DNA of 64,000 bases from an uncultured Pseudomonadota bacterium (GTDB lineage: Bacteria > Pseudomonadota > Gammaproteobacteria > Ga0077536): positions 1 to 64,000 of the forward strand of contig CACEAA010000005.1 of assembly GCA_902557415.1 (NCBI GenBank). Reading direction: 5' to 3'. Positions 50,530 to 59,804 of this stretch are shown here, piece by piece. The translations under genes were made by a program, and so were the position numbers. Every line of letters starts with the position of its first letter. Positions within the stretch are counted from its first letter, which is position 1. The notes under the pieces were generated by a model, which saw only the letters and a program-made list of their open reading frames with translations, was not told the origin of the DNA and did no database searches.

Positions 50530-51288
50530 TGGGAAATAGACTGGAAGGTAAAACTGCATTAATTACGGGGGGGGAGTAGGGGGCTCGGTAGAGCAATGGC
50601 AATCGCTTTTGCGAAAGAGGGCGCAAATGTCGCAGTAGTCAGCCGTAAGTTAGAAAACTGTGTGGTTGTCGCGCAAGAAATAGAATTAATCGGACGAAAG
50701 GCTTTGCCGCTGGCATGTCATGTAGGGAAATGGGAAGAATTAGAGCCTATGGTCGACACCGTTGAGGAAGGGCTAGGGCCTATTGATATACTCGTTAACA
50801 ATGCTGGCATGTCGCCACTTTATCCTTCTCTCGAGGAAGTCTCCGAGGAGCTCTTTGACAAAGTCATAGCTATTAATTTGAAAGCACCTTTTAGATTAAT
50901 GGCGCTAGTAGGCTCTCGGATGAAAAATGCGAAGATCAGAGGGTCGATAATCAATATATCGTCGACTGCCTCAGAGGTACCTTCTCCTAGCTCACAGCCC
51001 TATGGGAGCGCAAAAGCAGGCTTGAATGCTCTGACAGAAGCCTATGCACACGCGTATGGTGACGGAGTAAGAGTTAACTGTATTATGGCAGGCCCATTTA
51101 TGACGGATATCTCAAAAGCTTGGGATATGGCATCCTTTGAAGAACGGGCCTCTATATCTGCAAGTGGTCGAGGTGGTCAGCCGGAAGAAATTGTCGGAGC
51201 CGCGGTGTATTTTGCCAGTGAAGAATCAAGTTTTACAACGGGGGCCACACTTAGGGTAGATGGAGGCTGGGCTGGAGACGGAGAGTAA
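50529..51288 (+). CDS. Short-chain dehydrogenase/reductase, frame interrupted at a G8 tract
   Basis: This is an SDR-family NAD(P)-dependent oxidoreductase. ATG 50529 overlaps the preceding stop (TAATG) and reads MGNRLEGKTALITGG, then a run of eight G (50567-50574) shifts it into a TAG. The next frame continues GGSRGLGRAMAIAFAKEG to the end; with seven G the whole would be 252 residues. It has the TGxxxGxG cofactor motif across the tract, NNAG (about residue 90), YGSAKAG catalytic YxxxK (about 157-163) and a C-terminal GGWAGDGE. As read, only the 230-residue piece from ATG 50596 is open. It is either a slippage-prone gene or an assembly error. Confidence 0.82.
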
Positions 51289-51816
51289 TCTTTGTAAATT
51301 GACGTTTATGAATTAGGTGATTCGGCGATCTTTCCCCGAACATTCAAACGAACCAGATATCCGGAGACAAGCGAACGGACTGTCCGTCTTACCTGTTCTA
51401 TGGATGTGCCGGAAAACTGCATTTGCGCAACCGTATGCGCGATACCAACTATAACGCGACCTCTATCGCGCAGATTTACGTCTTCGTGCACGTCACCTCA
51501 TTTAACTCCTCGTCGTAAAATTTCTTTTATTCCAGCAAGCACGCCTTCCACACCTTTACGTAGTCAAGATCCGATTCGATCGAAAATTAACGACAAATAT
51601 GCTACCTAGAGAGAGATTCACCACGCTTAAGGGTGCGTAATCTTCTCAGGTTAAACCCACCGAATACTAATTATCTACAGACCGGGAGCACCGATTGTCG
51701 TTTAGCACACTTTATTTAACATAATATACATTATGCGAAGTTATCTAGAATGCAAAAGCATGCGACAAACCATTATATGTTCTAATATTATCAATAACAT
51801 CGAAGGCAGATTCCCT
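51289..51816. other. 528-base stretch without a convincing gene
   Basis: No recognised protein is encoded. Two short frames occur: 51306-51491 on the minus strand (61 codons, GTG start after GAGGTG, basic, unrecognised) and a plus-strand frame antisense to it. The right half holds the structured element at 51611-51647 and AT-rich sequence likely to contain the tauE promoter. The region may be a decayed gene or a regulatory leader. Confidence 0.5.
51611..51647. other. Structured hairpin element, possible riboswitch-like leader
   Basis: GAGAGATT (51611-51618) pairs with AATCT-t-CTC (51639-51647), and an inner ACGC/GCGT stem (51623-51626 with 51635-51638) closes an 8-base loop. The plus strand around the 3' side resembles the 3' core of a glycine riboswitch (AATCT..CTCAGGT), while the minus strand resembles the 5' part of a TPP riboswitch (CTGAGA..ACCC). 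Neither match is complete, so the element is only a candidate. It lies about 170 bases before the tauE ATG. Confidence 0.25.
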
Positions 51817-52674
51817 ATGCTCACAATACCATTAATTATTGCCGGCCTACTTGTGGGAGTCATGCTGGGTTTAACAGGCGGAGGTGGTTCACTTTTAAGC
51901 GTTCCCGCCCTGATCTACTTAGCAGGCCTTTCAGTGAAAGACGCAGTGGCGAACTCATTAGCAATAGTAACTATTACGAGCTTTGTCGCGCTGCTTCTAA
52001 TGGCAAAGCGAAAAAATATTGATTGGCGCGTAGGTTTAATATTTTCCACCATCTCGATCTTAGGAGCCTATCTCGGCGCGAAACTAGCTGTGCTTGTCCC
52101 TGATCTATTAATACTGATGCTTTTTTATTCTGTAATGTTGATGAGCGGCTTTAGTATGATAGAAAAAGCTATGTCAAAAACGCAGATTATGAAAGCCCCG
52201 AGGGTAAGCGTCCTTAAATTAGCATCGCTAGGTGTGGGTTTAGGAGCTTTTACTGGTTTAGTGGGCGCTGGAGGTGGCTTCCTTGTAGTGCCAGTATTAA
52301 TTATCTACGCTGGACTCGGTGTAAAAATTGCTATTGGAACGTCGTTGTTAGTAGTCAGTTTCAAATCATTGGCAGCTTTTATTGGGTATAGTAGTCACGC
52401 CGTTATCGATTACTCCCTTATCAGCTACCTGACGGCGCTTGCAGCATTGGGCGCTATGGCCGGTGTTTTAATCGGTTCCCGTATTAGTGAATCTAAACTT
52501 CAGCTTCTTTTTGGATTGACCATATTCATTAGCGCAATGCTATTAGCAGCTTATGAAGTTACTGTTTGGCTCAATGAAATATATTCCGTATCAGCATATG
52601 TATCGACAAGTATATTATTATTATTTTACGCACTTATCGCATTAGCTTTACGGGAGCGAATATCCAAAGCTTGA
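51817..52674 (+). CDS. TauE/SafE (TSUP) family sulfite/anion permease
   Basis: TSUP proteins export or import sulfur-containing anions such as sulfite or sulfoacetate. ATG 51817 follows GAAGGCAG and starts the first helix (MLTIPLIIAGLLVGVMLGL), giving 285 residues; an upstream ATG at 51733 would add 28 non-family residues. The duplicated motif GLTGGGGSLLSVPAL (about residues 18-32) and LVGAGGGFLVVPVLI (about 148-162), with about eight or nine hydrophobic segments, marks the family. The next two genes are also sulfur-compound transporters. Confidence 0.88.
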   Translation: MLTIPLIIAGLLVGVMLGLTGGGGSLLSVPALIYLAGLSVKDAVANSLAIVTITSFVALLLMAKRKNIDWRVGLIFSTISILGAYLGAKLAVLVPDLLILMLFYSVMLMSGFSMIEKAMSKTQIMKAPRVSVLKLASLGVGLGAFTGLVGAGGGFLVVPVLIIYAGLGVKIAIGTSLLVVSFKSLAAFIGYSSHAVIDYSLISYLTALAALGAMAGVLIGSRISESKLQLLFGLTIFISAMLLAAYEVTVWLNEIYSVSAYVSTSILLLFYALIALALRERISKA

Positions 52675-52784
52675 ACGGCTTAGAAGTATTCTTCATTCAC
52701 ACGAATATGCAGTATGATAGCTCTAGCGCTTTTTAGAACACTCGTATATTAATTCTAACAAGACTTTTTAAAGGGAGGAATGTT

Positions 52785-53213
52785 GTGCTCAACTCATATG
52801 TTTTAGCTTCAGCAGGTGGATTGTTGATTGGCCTGTCGGCTATTTTGCTAATGTATTTCAACGGAAGAATTCTTGGTGTCAGCGGAATAGTGAGCAGTCT
52901 CGTGTCACTTGCTCCAAGTAATAAGCTCTGTTCTGCAGCGTTCATACTCGGAATTCTAATATCTGCGGCTGTGTTCAAACAGATAAATCCAGCCTGGATT
53001 CCGGGCGCTTTACCCATGAGTCTTCCTTCCCTTTTTATTGCAGGAATCCTTGTTGGAGTTGGGACACGTCTGGGGAATGGGTGCACCAGTGGGCATGGTG
53101 TTTGTGGAATTGCGCGACTATCCAAAAGAAGCCTGGCTGCAACTGCTACTTTTATGACGGTTGCAATTTGCACCGTTTATGTGATTAATCTTCTCTCGGG
53201 AGTCTTGTCGTGA
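52785..53213 (+). CDS. YeeE/YedE-family transporter, N-terminal half protein
   Basis: YeeE/YedE proteins move thiosulfate or other sulfur compounds. The 142-residue product starts with GTG after GGAGG. It has about four helices and the signature GVGTRLGNGCTSGHGVCGIARLS (split: GVGTRLGNGC and TSGHGVCG, about residues 90-107), whose cysteines are thought to relay sulfur. It is a half-size PmpA-like protein and pairs with the next gene, overlapping it by four bases. Confidence 0.88.
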   Translation: MLNSYVLASAGGLLIGLSAILLMYFNGRILGVSGIVSSLVSLAPSNKLCSAAFILGILISAAVFKQINPAWIPGALPMSLPSLFIAGILVGVGTRLGNGCTSGHGVCGIARLSKRSLAATATFMTVAICTVYVINLLSGVLS

Positions 53214-53617
53214 AGGCATTAATATATTTACTGGTAGGCTGCGTGTTTTCTGTCGGTCTTATCCTTTCAGGAATGACTCAACCTTTGAAAGTGGTTGGGT
53301 TTTTAGACATCTTTGGTTCGTGGGATCCATCGCTCGCCTTTGTGATGGGGGTAGCTGTGCTGACCACATTAGTGGGCTATCGCCTAGTTTTTTTAGATGC
53401 GAAACCATTGTGCGAAGACAGTTTTAAGCTTCCAACGCTTCAACACATTGATATGCGACTACTCTCAGGGGCGGTACTTTTCGGCATGGGATGGGGAATC
53501 TCTGGTCTCTGTCCTGGGCCAGCATTAGCGTCACTTGTAGCTGGTTCTGTCGGTATTTATGTTTTTGTAATCGCTATGTTTCTAGGTTTTGTTGTAGCTC
53601 CAAAACTTATTAAATAA
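53210..53617 (+). CDS. YeeE/YedE-family transporter, C-terminal half protein
   Basis: This is the partner half-transporter, 135 residues, starting with GTG inside the stop of the previous gene. It has the corresponding motif GWGISGLCPGPALASL (about residues 88-103), with a single conserved Cys, and about four hydrophobic helices. The two together reproduce one full-length YeeE. No periplasmic sulfur transferase or rhodanese is visible beside them. Confidence 0.88.
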   Translation: MKALIYLLVGCVFSVGLILSGMTQPLKVVGFLDIFGSWDPSLAFVMGVAVLTTLVGYRLVFLDAKPLCEDSFKLPTLQHIDMRLLSGAVLFGMGWGISGLCPGPALASLVAGSVGIYVFVIAMFLGFVVAPKLIK

Positions 53618-53621
53618 GCTA

Positions 53622-53642
53622 GGAAGGGCAATGCGCCCTCCC
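53622..53642. terminator. Weak hairpin between yeeE-type gene and prpD
   Basis: AGGGC (53625-53629) and GCCCT (53635-53639) pair around a 5-base loop, and flanking GG/CC extend it with one mismatch. It sits between two converging genes. No T tract follows, so its role as a bidirectional terminator is tentative. Confidence 0.35.
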
Positions 53643-53658
53643 CCAGTGCGAACTGATT

Positions 53659-55110
53659 TTAATTAATTGTGAAAAGGTTCATAAATTCGTGGACTGGTTT
53701 CGCTTCTAACTTGTCTGGATTTAGACATAGCTCCATTATTTTTTCACTTTTCCAACTTGGAAATCGCGTCTGAAGATTGTTTAAAAATTTTTTCTCAAGC
53801 AATGGAATCCCCTCTCCTCGGCGACGCCGGTGCCCGATGGGGTACTCTACTTCTATTTTTTCAGTACAAGAACCATCATTAAAAAACACTTGTATGGCGT
53901 TAGCTATAGAGCGTTTGTCAGGATCATGGTATTCAGATGAGTACCTTTTGTCTTCAACAATGTCCATTTTATCGCGGAGTTCATCGATCCTTGGATCGGC
54001 TTCATGGAAGTCGTTCTCGTAGTGTTCAGCAACTAGGTCGCCATATATCAAAGGAACTGCAATCATATACTGCAAACAGTGATCGCGATCCGCAGGGTTC
54101 GCCATAGGGCCCACTTTACTAATTATTCTTATTGCAGATTCATGAGTAGTGACTTGAATTTTCTCTATCTCGTTCAGGCGGTCTTTAATTTCAGGGTGCA
54201 ACTTCACGGCCGCTTCGGCCGCAGTCTGTGCGTGAAACTCGGCCGGAAAAGATATCTTGAAGAGCACGTTCTCCATTACGTAACTGCCATAATCTCTCTG
54301 AAACTTAAATTTATCTCCTTTAAACAAAACGTCATAGTAACCCCATGTTGGGGCACTCAGTACAGTAGGAATACCCATCTCTCCTTTCATGGTTAACATA
54401 GCTAGCCTGACACCACGAGAGGTCGCATCTCCCGCAGCCCAGGATTTTCTAGAGCCTGCATTTGGCGCGTGACGGTAAGTGCGAAGAGAACATCCGTCAA
54501 CCCATGCTTGAGAAACGGCGTCTATAATTTGATCTCTCGTTCCTCCGAGCATTTTAGTTACGACAGCAGTGGTAGCCACACGTACTAATAGAACATGGTC
54601 TAGGCCTACTCGGTTATAACTATTTTCAAGTGCTAAAACCCCTTGTATCTCATGAGCTTTAATCATCGCAGTCAAAACATCACGCATCGTTAGCGGTTGT
54701 TTGCCCTGTGATACCGCAAGATTACTTAAATAATCTGCAGTAGCTAATATACCCCCAAGATTGTCTGACGGATGTCCCCATTCCGCAGCAAGCCAAGTAT
54801 CGTTATAGTCAAGCCATCTGATTATGCAGCCTATATCCCAAGCAGCTTTGACAGGGTCTAATTCATGCGAAGTACCAGGCACCCGGGCTCCGTCCCTTAC
54901 TGACGTTCCTGGTACGATTGGCCCGAGGTGCTTTGTGCACTCCGGAAAGCGTAAAGCGAGCAATCCGCAACCCAAAGTATCCATTAGACAATTTCTTGCA
55001 GTATCATAGGCCTCCGAGCTGTCTATATCATAATCAGATACATAATTTGCTATGTTCACAAGTTCTTGGTCAGGCTCTGGTCGGTCAGTTAGGTCAACAT
55101 TCGCGCTCAT
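53659..55110 (-). CDS. prpD: 2-methylcitrate dehydratase PrpD
   Basis: PrpD dehydrates 2-methylcitrate to 2-methyl-cis-aconitate in propionate breakdown. ATG 55110 follows GGAGAG and gives 483 residues, the length of the E. coli protein; ATG 55122 adds four residues. Family features are [10 protein letters not shown] (about residues 41-50), [17 protein letters not shown] (about 91-108) and [15 protein letters not shown] (about 292-306). It is the third gene of prpB-prpC-prpD; 69 bases separate it from prpC. No acnD or prpF is in the window. Confidence 0.93.
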   Translation of the reverse strand: MSANVDLTDRPEPDQELVNIANYVSDYDIDSSEAYDTARNCLMDTLGCGLLALRFPECTKHLGPIVPGTSVRDGARVPGTSHELDPVKAAWDIGCIIRWLDYNDTWLAAEWGHPSDNLGGILATADYLSNLAVSQGKQPLTMRDVLTAMIKAHEIQGVLALENSYNRVGLDHVLLVRVATTAVVTKMLGGTRDQIIDAVSQAWVDGCSLRTYRHAPNAGSRKSWAAGDATSRGVRLAMLTMKGEMGIPTVLSAPTWGYYDVLFKGDKFKFQRDYGSYVMENVLFKISFPAEFHAQTAAEAAVKLHPEIKDRLNEIEKIQVTTHESAIRIISKVGPMANPADRDHCLQYMIAVPLIYGDLVAEHYENDFHEADPRIDELRDKMDIVEDKRYSSEYHDPDKRSIANAIQVFFNDGSCTEKIEVEYPIGHRRRRGEGIPLLEKKFLNNLQTRFPSWKSEKIMELCLNPDKLEAKPVHEFMNLFTIN

Positions 55111-55179
55111 TAAGCTCTCCATTTAGTTATATTAATATATTTGAATTGGATTAGGTGTTATCTAGTTTTCAATAATAAA

Positions 55180-56307
55180 CTATGCTCTGTTCTCTATAGC
55201 CACCCAGTCTGCGGATTCTGGCCCAGTATAGTCTGCACTGGGTCTAATTATCCTGTTGTTGGAACGCTGTTCCATAATATGTGCCGCCCATCCGGTAAGT
55301 CGAGAGCATACAAATATCGGAGTAAATAATTTTGTCGGAATATTCATAAAATGATACGCCGAAGCGTGATAGAAATCAGCGTTAGGAAAAAGCCTCTTCT
55401 CTCTCCACATCACCTCATCTACCCGCTCTGAAACTGAGTATAATATCGTATCTCCTACTTCCTCGGACAACTTCTTAGCCCAGCCTTTGATTATACCGTT
55501 CCTGGGGTCAGACTCTTTGTATATAGCGTGACCAAAGCCCATGATCTTAGCTTTTTCACTCAACATAGCCATCAATTCAATCTCCGCTTGCTCAGGAGAC
55601 GACCAATTTTCAATCAACTCCATCGCCGCTTCATTAGCTCCTCCATGTAGCGGACCTCTTAGCGAACCAATTGCACCGGTAACTGCGGAATGAATATCGG
55701 ATAAAGTTGAAGCACATACACGTCCCGTGAACGTAGAAGCATTAAATTCATGTTCGGCATACAAGATGAGGGAAACATTCATAACCTGTTCGTGTAATTG
55801 CGATGGCTTCCCTCCTAATAAACAGTTCAGAAAGTGTCCACCAATTGAATCGTCTTCTGTCGAGGTCTCAATGCGCACGCCGTCGTGACTATACCGATAC
55901 CAATAGGTAATGATTGAAGGGAAAATAGCAAGCATACGATCAATTCGATCTGATTGCTGAGAGAAATCTGTTTCGGTTTCAAGATTCCCCAACATAGAAC
56001 AGCCAGTTCTCATGACGTCCATTGGATGGGCTGTTTTCGGAATTAGTTCTAGCACTGACTTAAGCTCATCGGGTAAACCGCGCATTGCTTTTAGTCGGCT
56101 CTTATACTTACTCAACTCGGTTTGGTTCGGCAGGCTTCCATAGAGTAATAAGAAAGCAACTTCTTCAAATTGAGCCTTTTCAGCGAGAGTTTCAATACCA
56201 TAGCCACGATAAGTTAATCCTGCGCCAGTTTTACCCACAGTACAAAGTGCTGTTTCCCCCGCACTTTGACCTCTGAGTCCAGCTCCGCTTAATTTTTTTT
56301 CAGCCAT
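55180..56307 (-). CDS. prpC: 2-methylcitrate synthase PrpC
   Basis: PrpC condenses propionyl-CoA with oxaloacetate. ATG 56307 follows CGGGGTG and gives 375 residues; GTG 56316 is an upstream alternative. Citrate-synthase residues are visible: LYAEHEFNASTFTGRV (about residues 185-200, first catalytic His), GSLRGPLHGGANEAAM (about 215-230, His) and ESDPRNGIIK (Asp). The short AGLRGQSAG start is typical of PrpC rather than GltA. It lies 45 bases after prpB. Confidence 0.93.
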   Translation of the reverse strand: MAEKKLSGAGLRGQSAGETALCTVGKTGAGLTYRGYGIETLAEKAQFEEVAFLLLYGSLPNQTELSKYKSRLKAMRGLPDELKSVLELIPKTAHPMDVMRTGCSMLGNLETETDFSQQSDRIDRMLAIFPSIITYWYRYSHDGVRIETSTEDDSIGGHFLNCLLGGKPSQLHEQVMNVSLILYAEHEFNASTFTGRVCASTLSDIHSAVTGAIGSLRGPLHGGANEAAMELIENWSSPEQAEIELMAMLSEKAKIMGFGHAIYKESDPRNGIIKGWAKKLSEEVGDTILYSVSERVDEVMWREKRLFPNADFYHASAYHFMNIPTKLFTPIFVCSRLTGWAAHIMEQRSNNRIIRPSADYTGPESADWVAIENRA

Positions 56308-56351
56308 CTTAATCACCCCGTAATGCTAATTGCAGTTCACTATTCTTAAAG

Positions 56352-57224
56352 CTAATCCGCCTTAAAAAGTTCATCTAGTTTTCGTTCAAAGTCATGGTAA
56401 TTTAAATAGTCGTACAACTCGCTTCGCGTTTGCATTGAATCGACAAGCTCCCTCACATGACCAGCTTCAAGTATCGTGCGATAGGTGTTCTCGGCGGCTT
56501 TATTCATTGCTCTAAAAGCGCTAAGAGGATAGAGGACTAAACTAACTCCCACCTGGTGGAGCTCTTCCAAGGAAAACAATGGGGTCGCTCCAAACTCTGT
56601 TATATTGGCCAGAATTGGTACTCCGAGAGAAGAAACAAATGATTGATATTCGTTTAGTTCAGTAACTGCTTCCGCAAAGATCATATCAGCTCCGGCCTCT
56701 ACAAAAGCAGCGGATCGTTCAATCGCAGATTCTAACCCTTCAACTGCCAGAGCGTCTGTACGGGCCATAATAACAAAGGAATCATCGTATCTCGCATCTA
56801 CCGCCGCTTTTATTCTATCTACCATTTCGCTTGTTGACACGATAGCTTTGTTTGGTCGGTGACCGCAACGTTTTTGGGACACTTGATCTTCCATATGCAT
56901 AGCTGCAGCTCCGGATTTAATCATAGCCTTCGTGGTGCGGGCAATGTTGAACGCACCACCCCAGCCAGTATCCACATCAACAAGCAAAGGGAGTTCGCAC
57001 GCCTCAGTAATTCGACTTACATCTTCTACTACATTATCCAAAGAGGTCATACCCAAATCAGGAAGGCCGTAGGAAGCGTTGGCAACTCCTCCGCCAGAAA
57101 GATAAATAGCTTTGTGTCCGATCTGCTCGGCCATTAAAGCGGTATAGGCATTAATTGTGCCAACAACCTGTAAAGGAGTGTTTTCTGTCATTGCATCGCG
57201 AAACCTTAAGCCTGCCGTCGTCAT
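56352..57224 (-). CDS. prpB: 2-methylisocitrate lyase PrpB
   Basis: PrpB splits 2-methylisocitrate to pyruvate and succinate. The 290-residue product has [19 protein letters not shown]-type core ([11 protein letters not shown] about residues 79-89) and the catalytic loop KRCGHRPNK (about 117-125), with EDQ before it for metal binding. It is the first gene of the operon; a -10-like TATAAT occurs on the minus strand at 57340-57335, 111 bases upstream. No prpR regulator is adjacent. Confidence 0.94.
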   Translation of the reverse strand: MTTAGLRFRDAMTENTPLQVVGTINAYTALMAEQIGHKAIYLSGGGVANASYGLPDLGMTSLDNVVEDVSRITEACELPLLVDVDTGWGGAFNIARTTKAMIKSGAAAMHMEDQVSQKRCGHRPNKAIVSTSEMVDRIKAAVDARYDDSFVIMARTDALAVEGLESAIERSAAFVEAGADMIFAEAVTELNEYQSFVSSLGVPILANITEFGATPLFSLEELHQVGVSLVLYPLSAFRAMNKAAENTYRTILEAGHVRELVDSMQTRSELYDYLNYHDFERKLDELFKAD

Positions 57225-57334
57225 GTATGAACCTCACATTAAATGATTGTTTGCCGAGAACCAGTCTTTCATAGACACTGAGTCGATTTAGCATCCTGAT
57301 TCCATTTTTTCTGAAGCACTTTTATGCGTGCAGT

Positions 57335-57340
57335 ATTATA
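57335..57340 (-). promoter_or_regulatory. Candidate -10 box of the prp operon
   Basis: TATAAT on the minus strand lies 111 bases before the prpB ATG in the only sizeable spacer upstream. No clear -35 is seen, so an activator-dependent promoter is possible. Confidence 0.35.
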
Positions 57341-57389
57341 TAACAGATGTGGCTTTACAGCACCCAACTCTCATAGCGATTACATAATA

Positions 57390-58187
57390 TCAAGTTTTCA
57401 GCAGCATTCGGGCTTTAGCTAATGGAAATAACCGATAGAAATTTTCGCTTGTTAACTCACCAAATTCTTCTACATCGCAATTACGCAGTTCAGCAACGTA
57501 TCGAGCAGTGTAGCCAACAAACGCAGGCTCGTTTTGCTTGCCTCTTTTAGGTACAGGCGCCAACCATGGTGAGTCGGTTTCAACCAATATCCTGTCCGCA
57601 GGCACTCGCTTAGCTACCTCTTTAAGCTCGACTGCATTCTTAAAAGTCACGATTCCTGAGAATGATATGTAGAAACCAAGATCAAGGGCGGCCCTAGCTG
57701 TTTCCCAATCTTCCACGAAACAATGCATAACTCCACCAACCTGCTCCGCTTGTTCACTTCGTAGCATTTCTATCAAATCTTTGGCGGCATCTCTGCAATG
57801 TATTATGAGAGGTTTTTCACATTCTTTAGCAGCGGTTATGTGATTTATAAATCGGGACCTTTGGATTTCAGGAGTGTCGTCATTCTTGTAGTAATCTAGC
57901 CCTGTCTCTCCCACAGCGACGACGATCTGGGAGTCACAGTGCTTTAAAATTTGCTCCACAGTAGGATCTATAACGCTACCTTCAGTATTGGGGTGTACCC
58001 CAACCGACGCAGATACGTTTTGATATTTTTCAGCGGTTGCCAATACAGTAGGGAAGGATTCAAGGTCAACGGATACACAAAGCATGTGCTCGACACCCGC
58101 GCGAGAAGCTCTTACTAGAATATCTTCAATACTAGCTATATCGGGTCCAATTAAAGGAAGATGACAATGTGAGTCAATAAGTCGCAT
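57390..58187 (-). CDS. TatD-family metal-dependent DNase
   Basis: TatD enzymes are TIM-barrel nucleases of DNA repair and turnover. ATG 58187, one base after the holB stop, begins MRLIDSHCHLPL and gives 265 residues; an upstream frame start at 58226 would overlap holB. Metal ligands are in DSHCH (about residues 4-8), VGETGLDYY (about 90-98), HCRDA, HCF and ETDSPWLAP (about 200-208). Its position at the end of tmk-holB is the classic gammaproteobacterial order (the YcfH type). Confidence 0.9.
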   Translation of the reverse strand: MRLIDSHCHLPLIGPDIASIEDILVRASRAGVEHMLCVSVDLESFPTVLATAEKYQNVSASVGVHPNTEGSVIDPTVEQILKHCDSQIVVAVGETGLDYYKNDDTPEIQRSRFINHITAAKECEKPLIIHCRDAAKDLIEMLRSEQAEQVGGVMHCFVEDWETARAALDLGFYISFSGIVTFKNAVELKEVAKRVPADRILVETDSPWLAPVPKRGKQNEPAFVGYTARYVAELRNCDVEEFGELTSENFYRLFPLAKARMLLKT

Positions 58188-58188
58188 A

Positions 58189-59178
58189 TTATTCGCTAGC
58201 CACAAAGGAAATAAAAATTTCTTCAATTATATCGTGAGCTCGCACCCCTTGCGACCTAAGGAGCAGCTCACGCGATGTCTTTATCAAATCGATGATCTCG
58301 AACAACTTAGATTTGCGATATTTTTCGGACAAAAACACTATTTTTTCAAAGGATGTTTTGCATAACTTCAAATTTATTGCCGTGTGATGAAAAATTGCAA
58401 GTAAAGTGATGCTAACCACCAGTTCAAACGTGTCAAGGAACTCTTTTATTTCTGTGCCACCATAGTTTTTAGCGATATCGACGGCATAATAGGTGCCATT
58501 AGATAGTGAGACCAAATCAGCAAGTAGCGCATCAAATAATGAAGTTTGATCATTGTCAGAATCGATACTCTTGAGTATCTCTAACGGTCCACCGTAAAGT
58601 GTTGCAGTGTGATTGTTTAGCGACGAAGGTGATATCGAGAGTTCTTCACTTAACCAGGCAGATATGGCATCCCAATCAGGCTTGGGGATTCGTAAATTTA
58701 AACATCTCGATCGAATAGTAGGTAATAAATGTCCGGGACTACTTGCTATCAACATGATTACAGCGCCCCTAGGCGGCTCCTCTAGTATTTTAAGTAAAGC
58801 ATTAGCGCTGTTGGTGTTCATGCTTGTCGCTGGAACTATCAGCGTGATTTTATATGTTCCGTAATGAGGTTTGTAACTATAGAACTCGTTCACCGCTCTT
58901 ATTTGATCAATATTTATATTCCCCCCTCCGTTGGCTGGATAAATATGTAGCAAATCAGGATTACTTTCGTTCTCGAACGTTGAACAACTCACGCAGGAGC
59001 CACACGGGCTAAAGGCCTCAGATTTATTCGTACAAAGTAATATTTTAGCTAAACGCTGACAAAATAAAGTCTTTCCAACACCTGAAGGACCACTCACAAT
59101 GTAGGCATGCGCTAACCTGCCCTCTATAGTGTCTTGCCGAAGGAGCTCCATCGGCTCGTTTAGCCAAGGTAAATCCAT
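58189..59178 (-). CDS. holB: DNA polymerase III subunit delta' HolB
   Basis: HolB is the delta' subunit of the clamp loader. The 329-residue product has the P-loop GPSGVGKTLFC (about residues 30-40), the zinc cysteines CGSCVSC (about 60-66), TSMNTNSANALLKILEEPP (about 119-137, AAA+ sensor region) and RSRCLNLRI. It overlaps tmk by one base and is followed one base later by tatD. Confidence 0.93.
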   Translation of the reverse strand: MDLPWLNEPMELLRQDTIEGRLAHAYIVSGPSGVGKTLFCQRLAKILLCTNKSEAFSPCGSCVSCSTFENESNPDLLHIYPANGGGNINIDQIRAVNEFYSYKPHYGTYKITLIVPATSMNTNSANALLKILEEPPRGAVIMLIASSPGHLLPTIRSRCLNLRIPKPDWDAISAWLSEELSISPSSLNNHTATLYGGPLEILKSIDSDNDQTSLFDALLADLVSLSNGTYYAVDIAKNYGGTEIKEFLDTFELVVSITLLAIFHHTAINLKLCKTSFEKIVFLSEKYRKSKLFEIIDLIKTSRELLLRSQGVRAHDIIEEIFISFVASE

Positions 59179-59804
59179 CAGTCGCCAAATTTTTCATTTA
59201 GCGTTAGTTCAATCTTGTGTGTAACCTCTCCTAGTGATTGCGACGCGTCGATGACAACAAATCGGTGTGGCTCTTGCTGCGCTCTATTAAGATATGATGC
59301 TCTAACTCTTTTGAAGAAGGCCTTATTCTGCTCTTCGAAGCGATCGGTTTCTGCTCTGGTCTCAATGCGTTTAAAGCCCACCTCAACGGGCGCATCAAGC
59401 AAAAATGTTAAAGTCGGGAGAAAAAATGGCGAAATTAAGCCTGTCGCATCATTTATGATGGAAGTATCGAGCCCTCTACCCGCACCTTGATATGCAAACG
59501 TTGCATCAAAAAACCGGTCACAAATAACGCATTTTCCAGCTATTAGTGCTGGAGACACTACTTCGGCTAGATGTTGCGCTCGAGCTGCAAGAAGCAAAAA
59601 TAATTCAGATAAGGCGCTCATTTCACCATTTTGCGTTGATAATAGTATATCGCGAACTTTTTCTCCTATAGCGGTGCCCCCGGGTTCCCGAGTAATTACA
59701 ACATCTCGGCCTTTATCCTGTAATACCTGACTAAGGACTCCTATTGCTGTAGATTTTCCGACACCTTCTATACCCTCTAAAGTGATAAACTCATAGTTAT
59801 TCAT
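59178..59804 (-). CDS. tmk: Thymidylate kinase
   Basis: Tmk phosphorylates dTMP to dTDP. The 208-residue product has P-loop EGIEGVGKSTAIG (about residues 10-22), TREPGGTAIGEKVRD (about 40-54, DR(E/Y) region) and CDRFFDATFAYQGAGRGLD (about 98-116). It overlaps mltG by four bases (ATGA) and holB by one, so the three are coupled. Confidence 0.94.
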   Translation of the reverse strand: MNNYEFITLEGIEGVGKSTAIGVLSQVLQDKGRDVVITREPGGTAIGEKVRDILLSTQNGEMSALSELFLLLAARAQHLAEVVSPALIAGKCVICDRFFDATFAYQGAGRGLDTSIINDATGLISPFFLPTLTFLLDAPVEVGFKRIETRAETDRFEEQNKAFFKRVRASYLNRAQQEPHRFVVIDASQSLGEVTHKIELTLNEKFGD

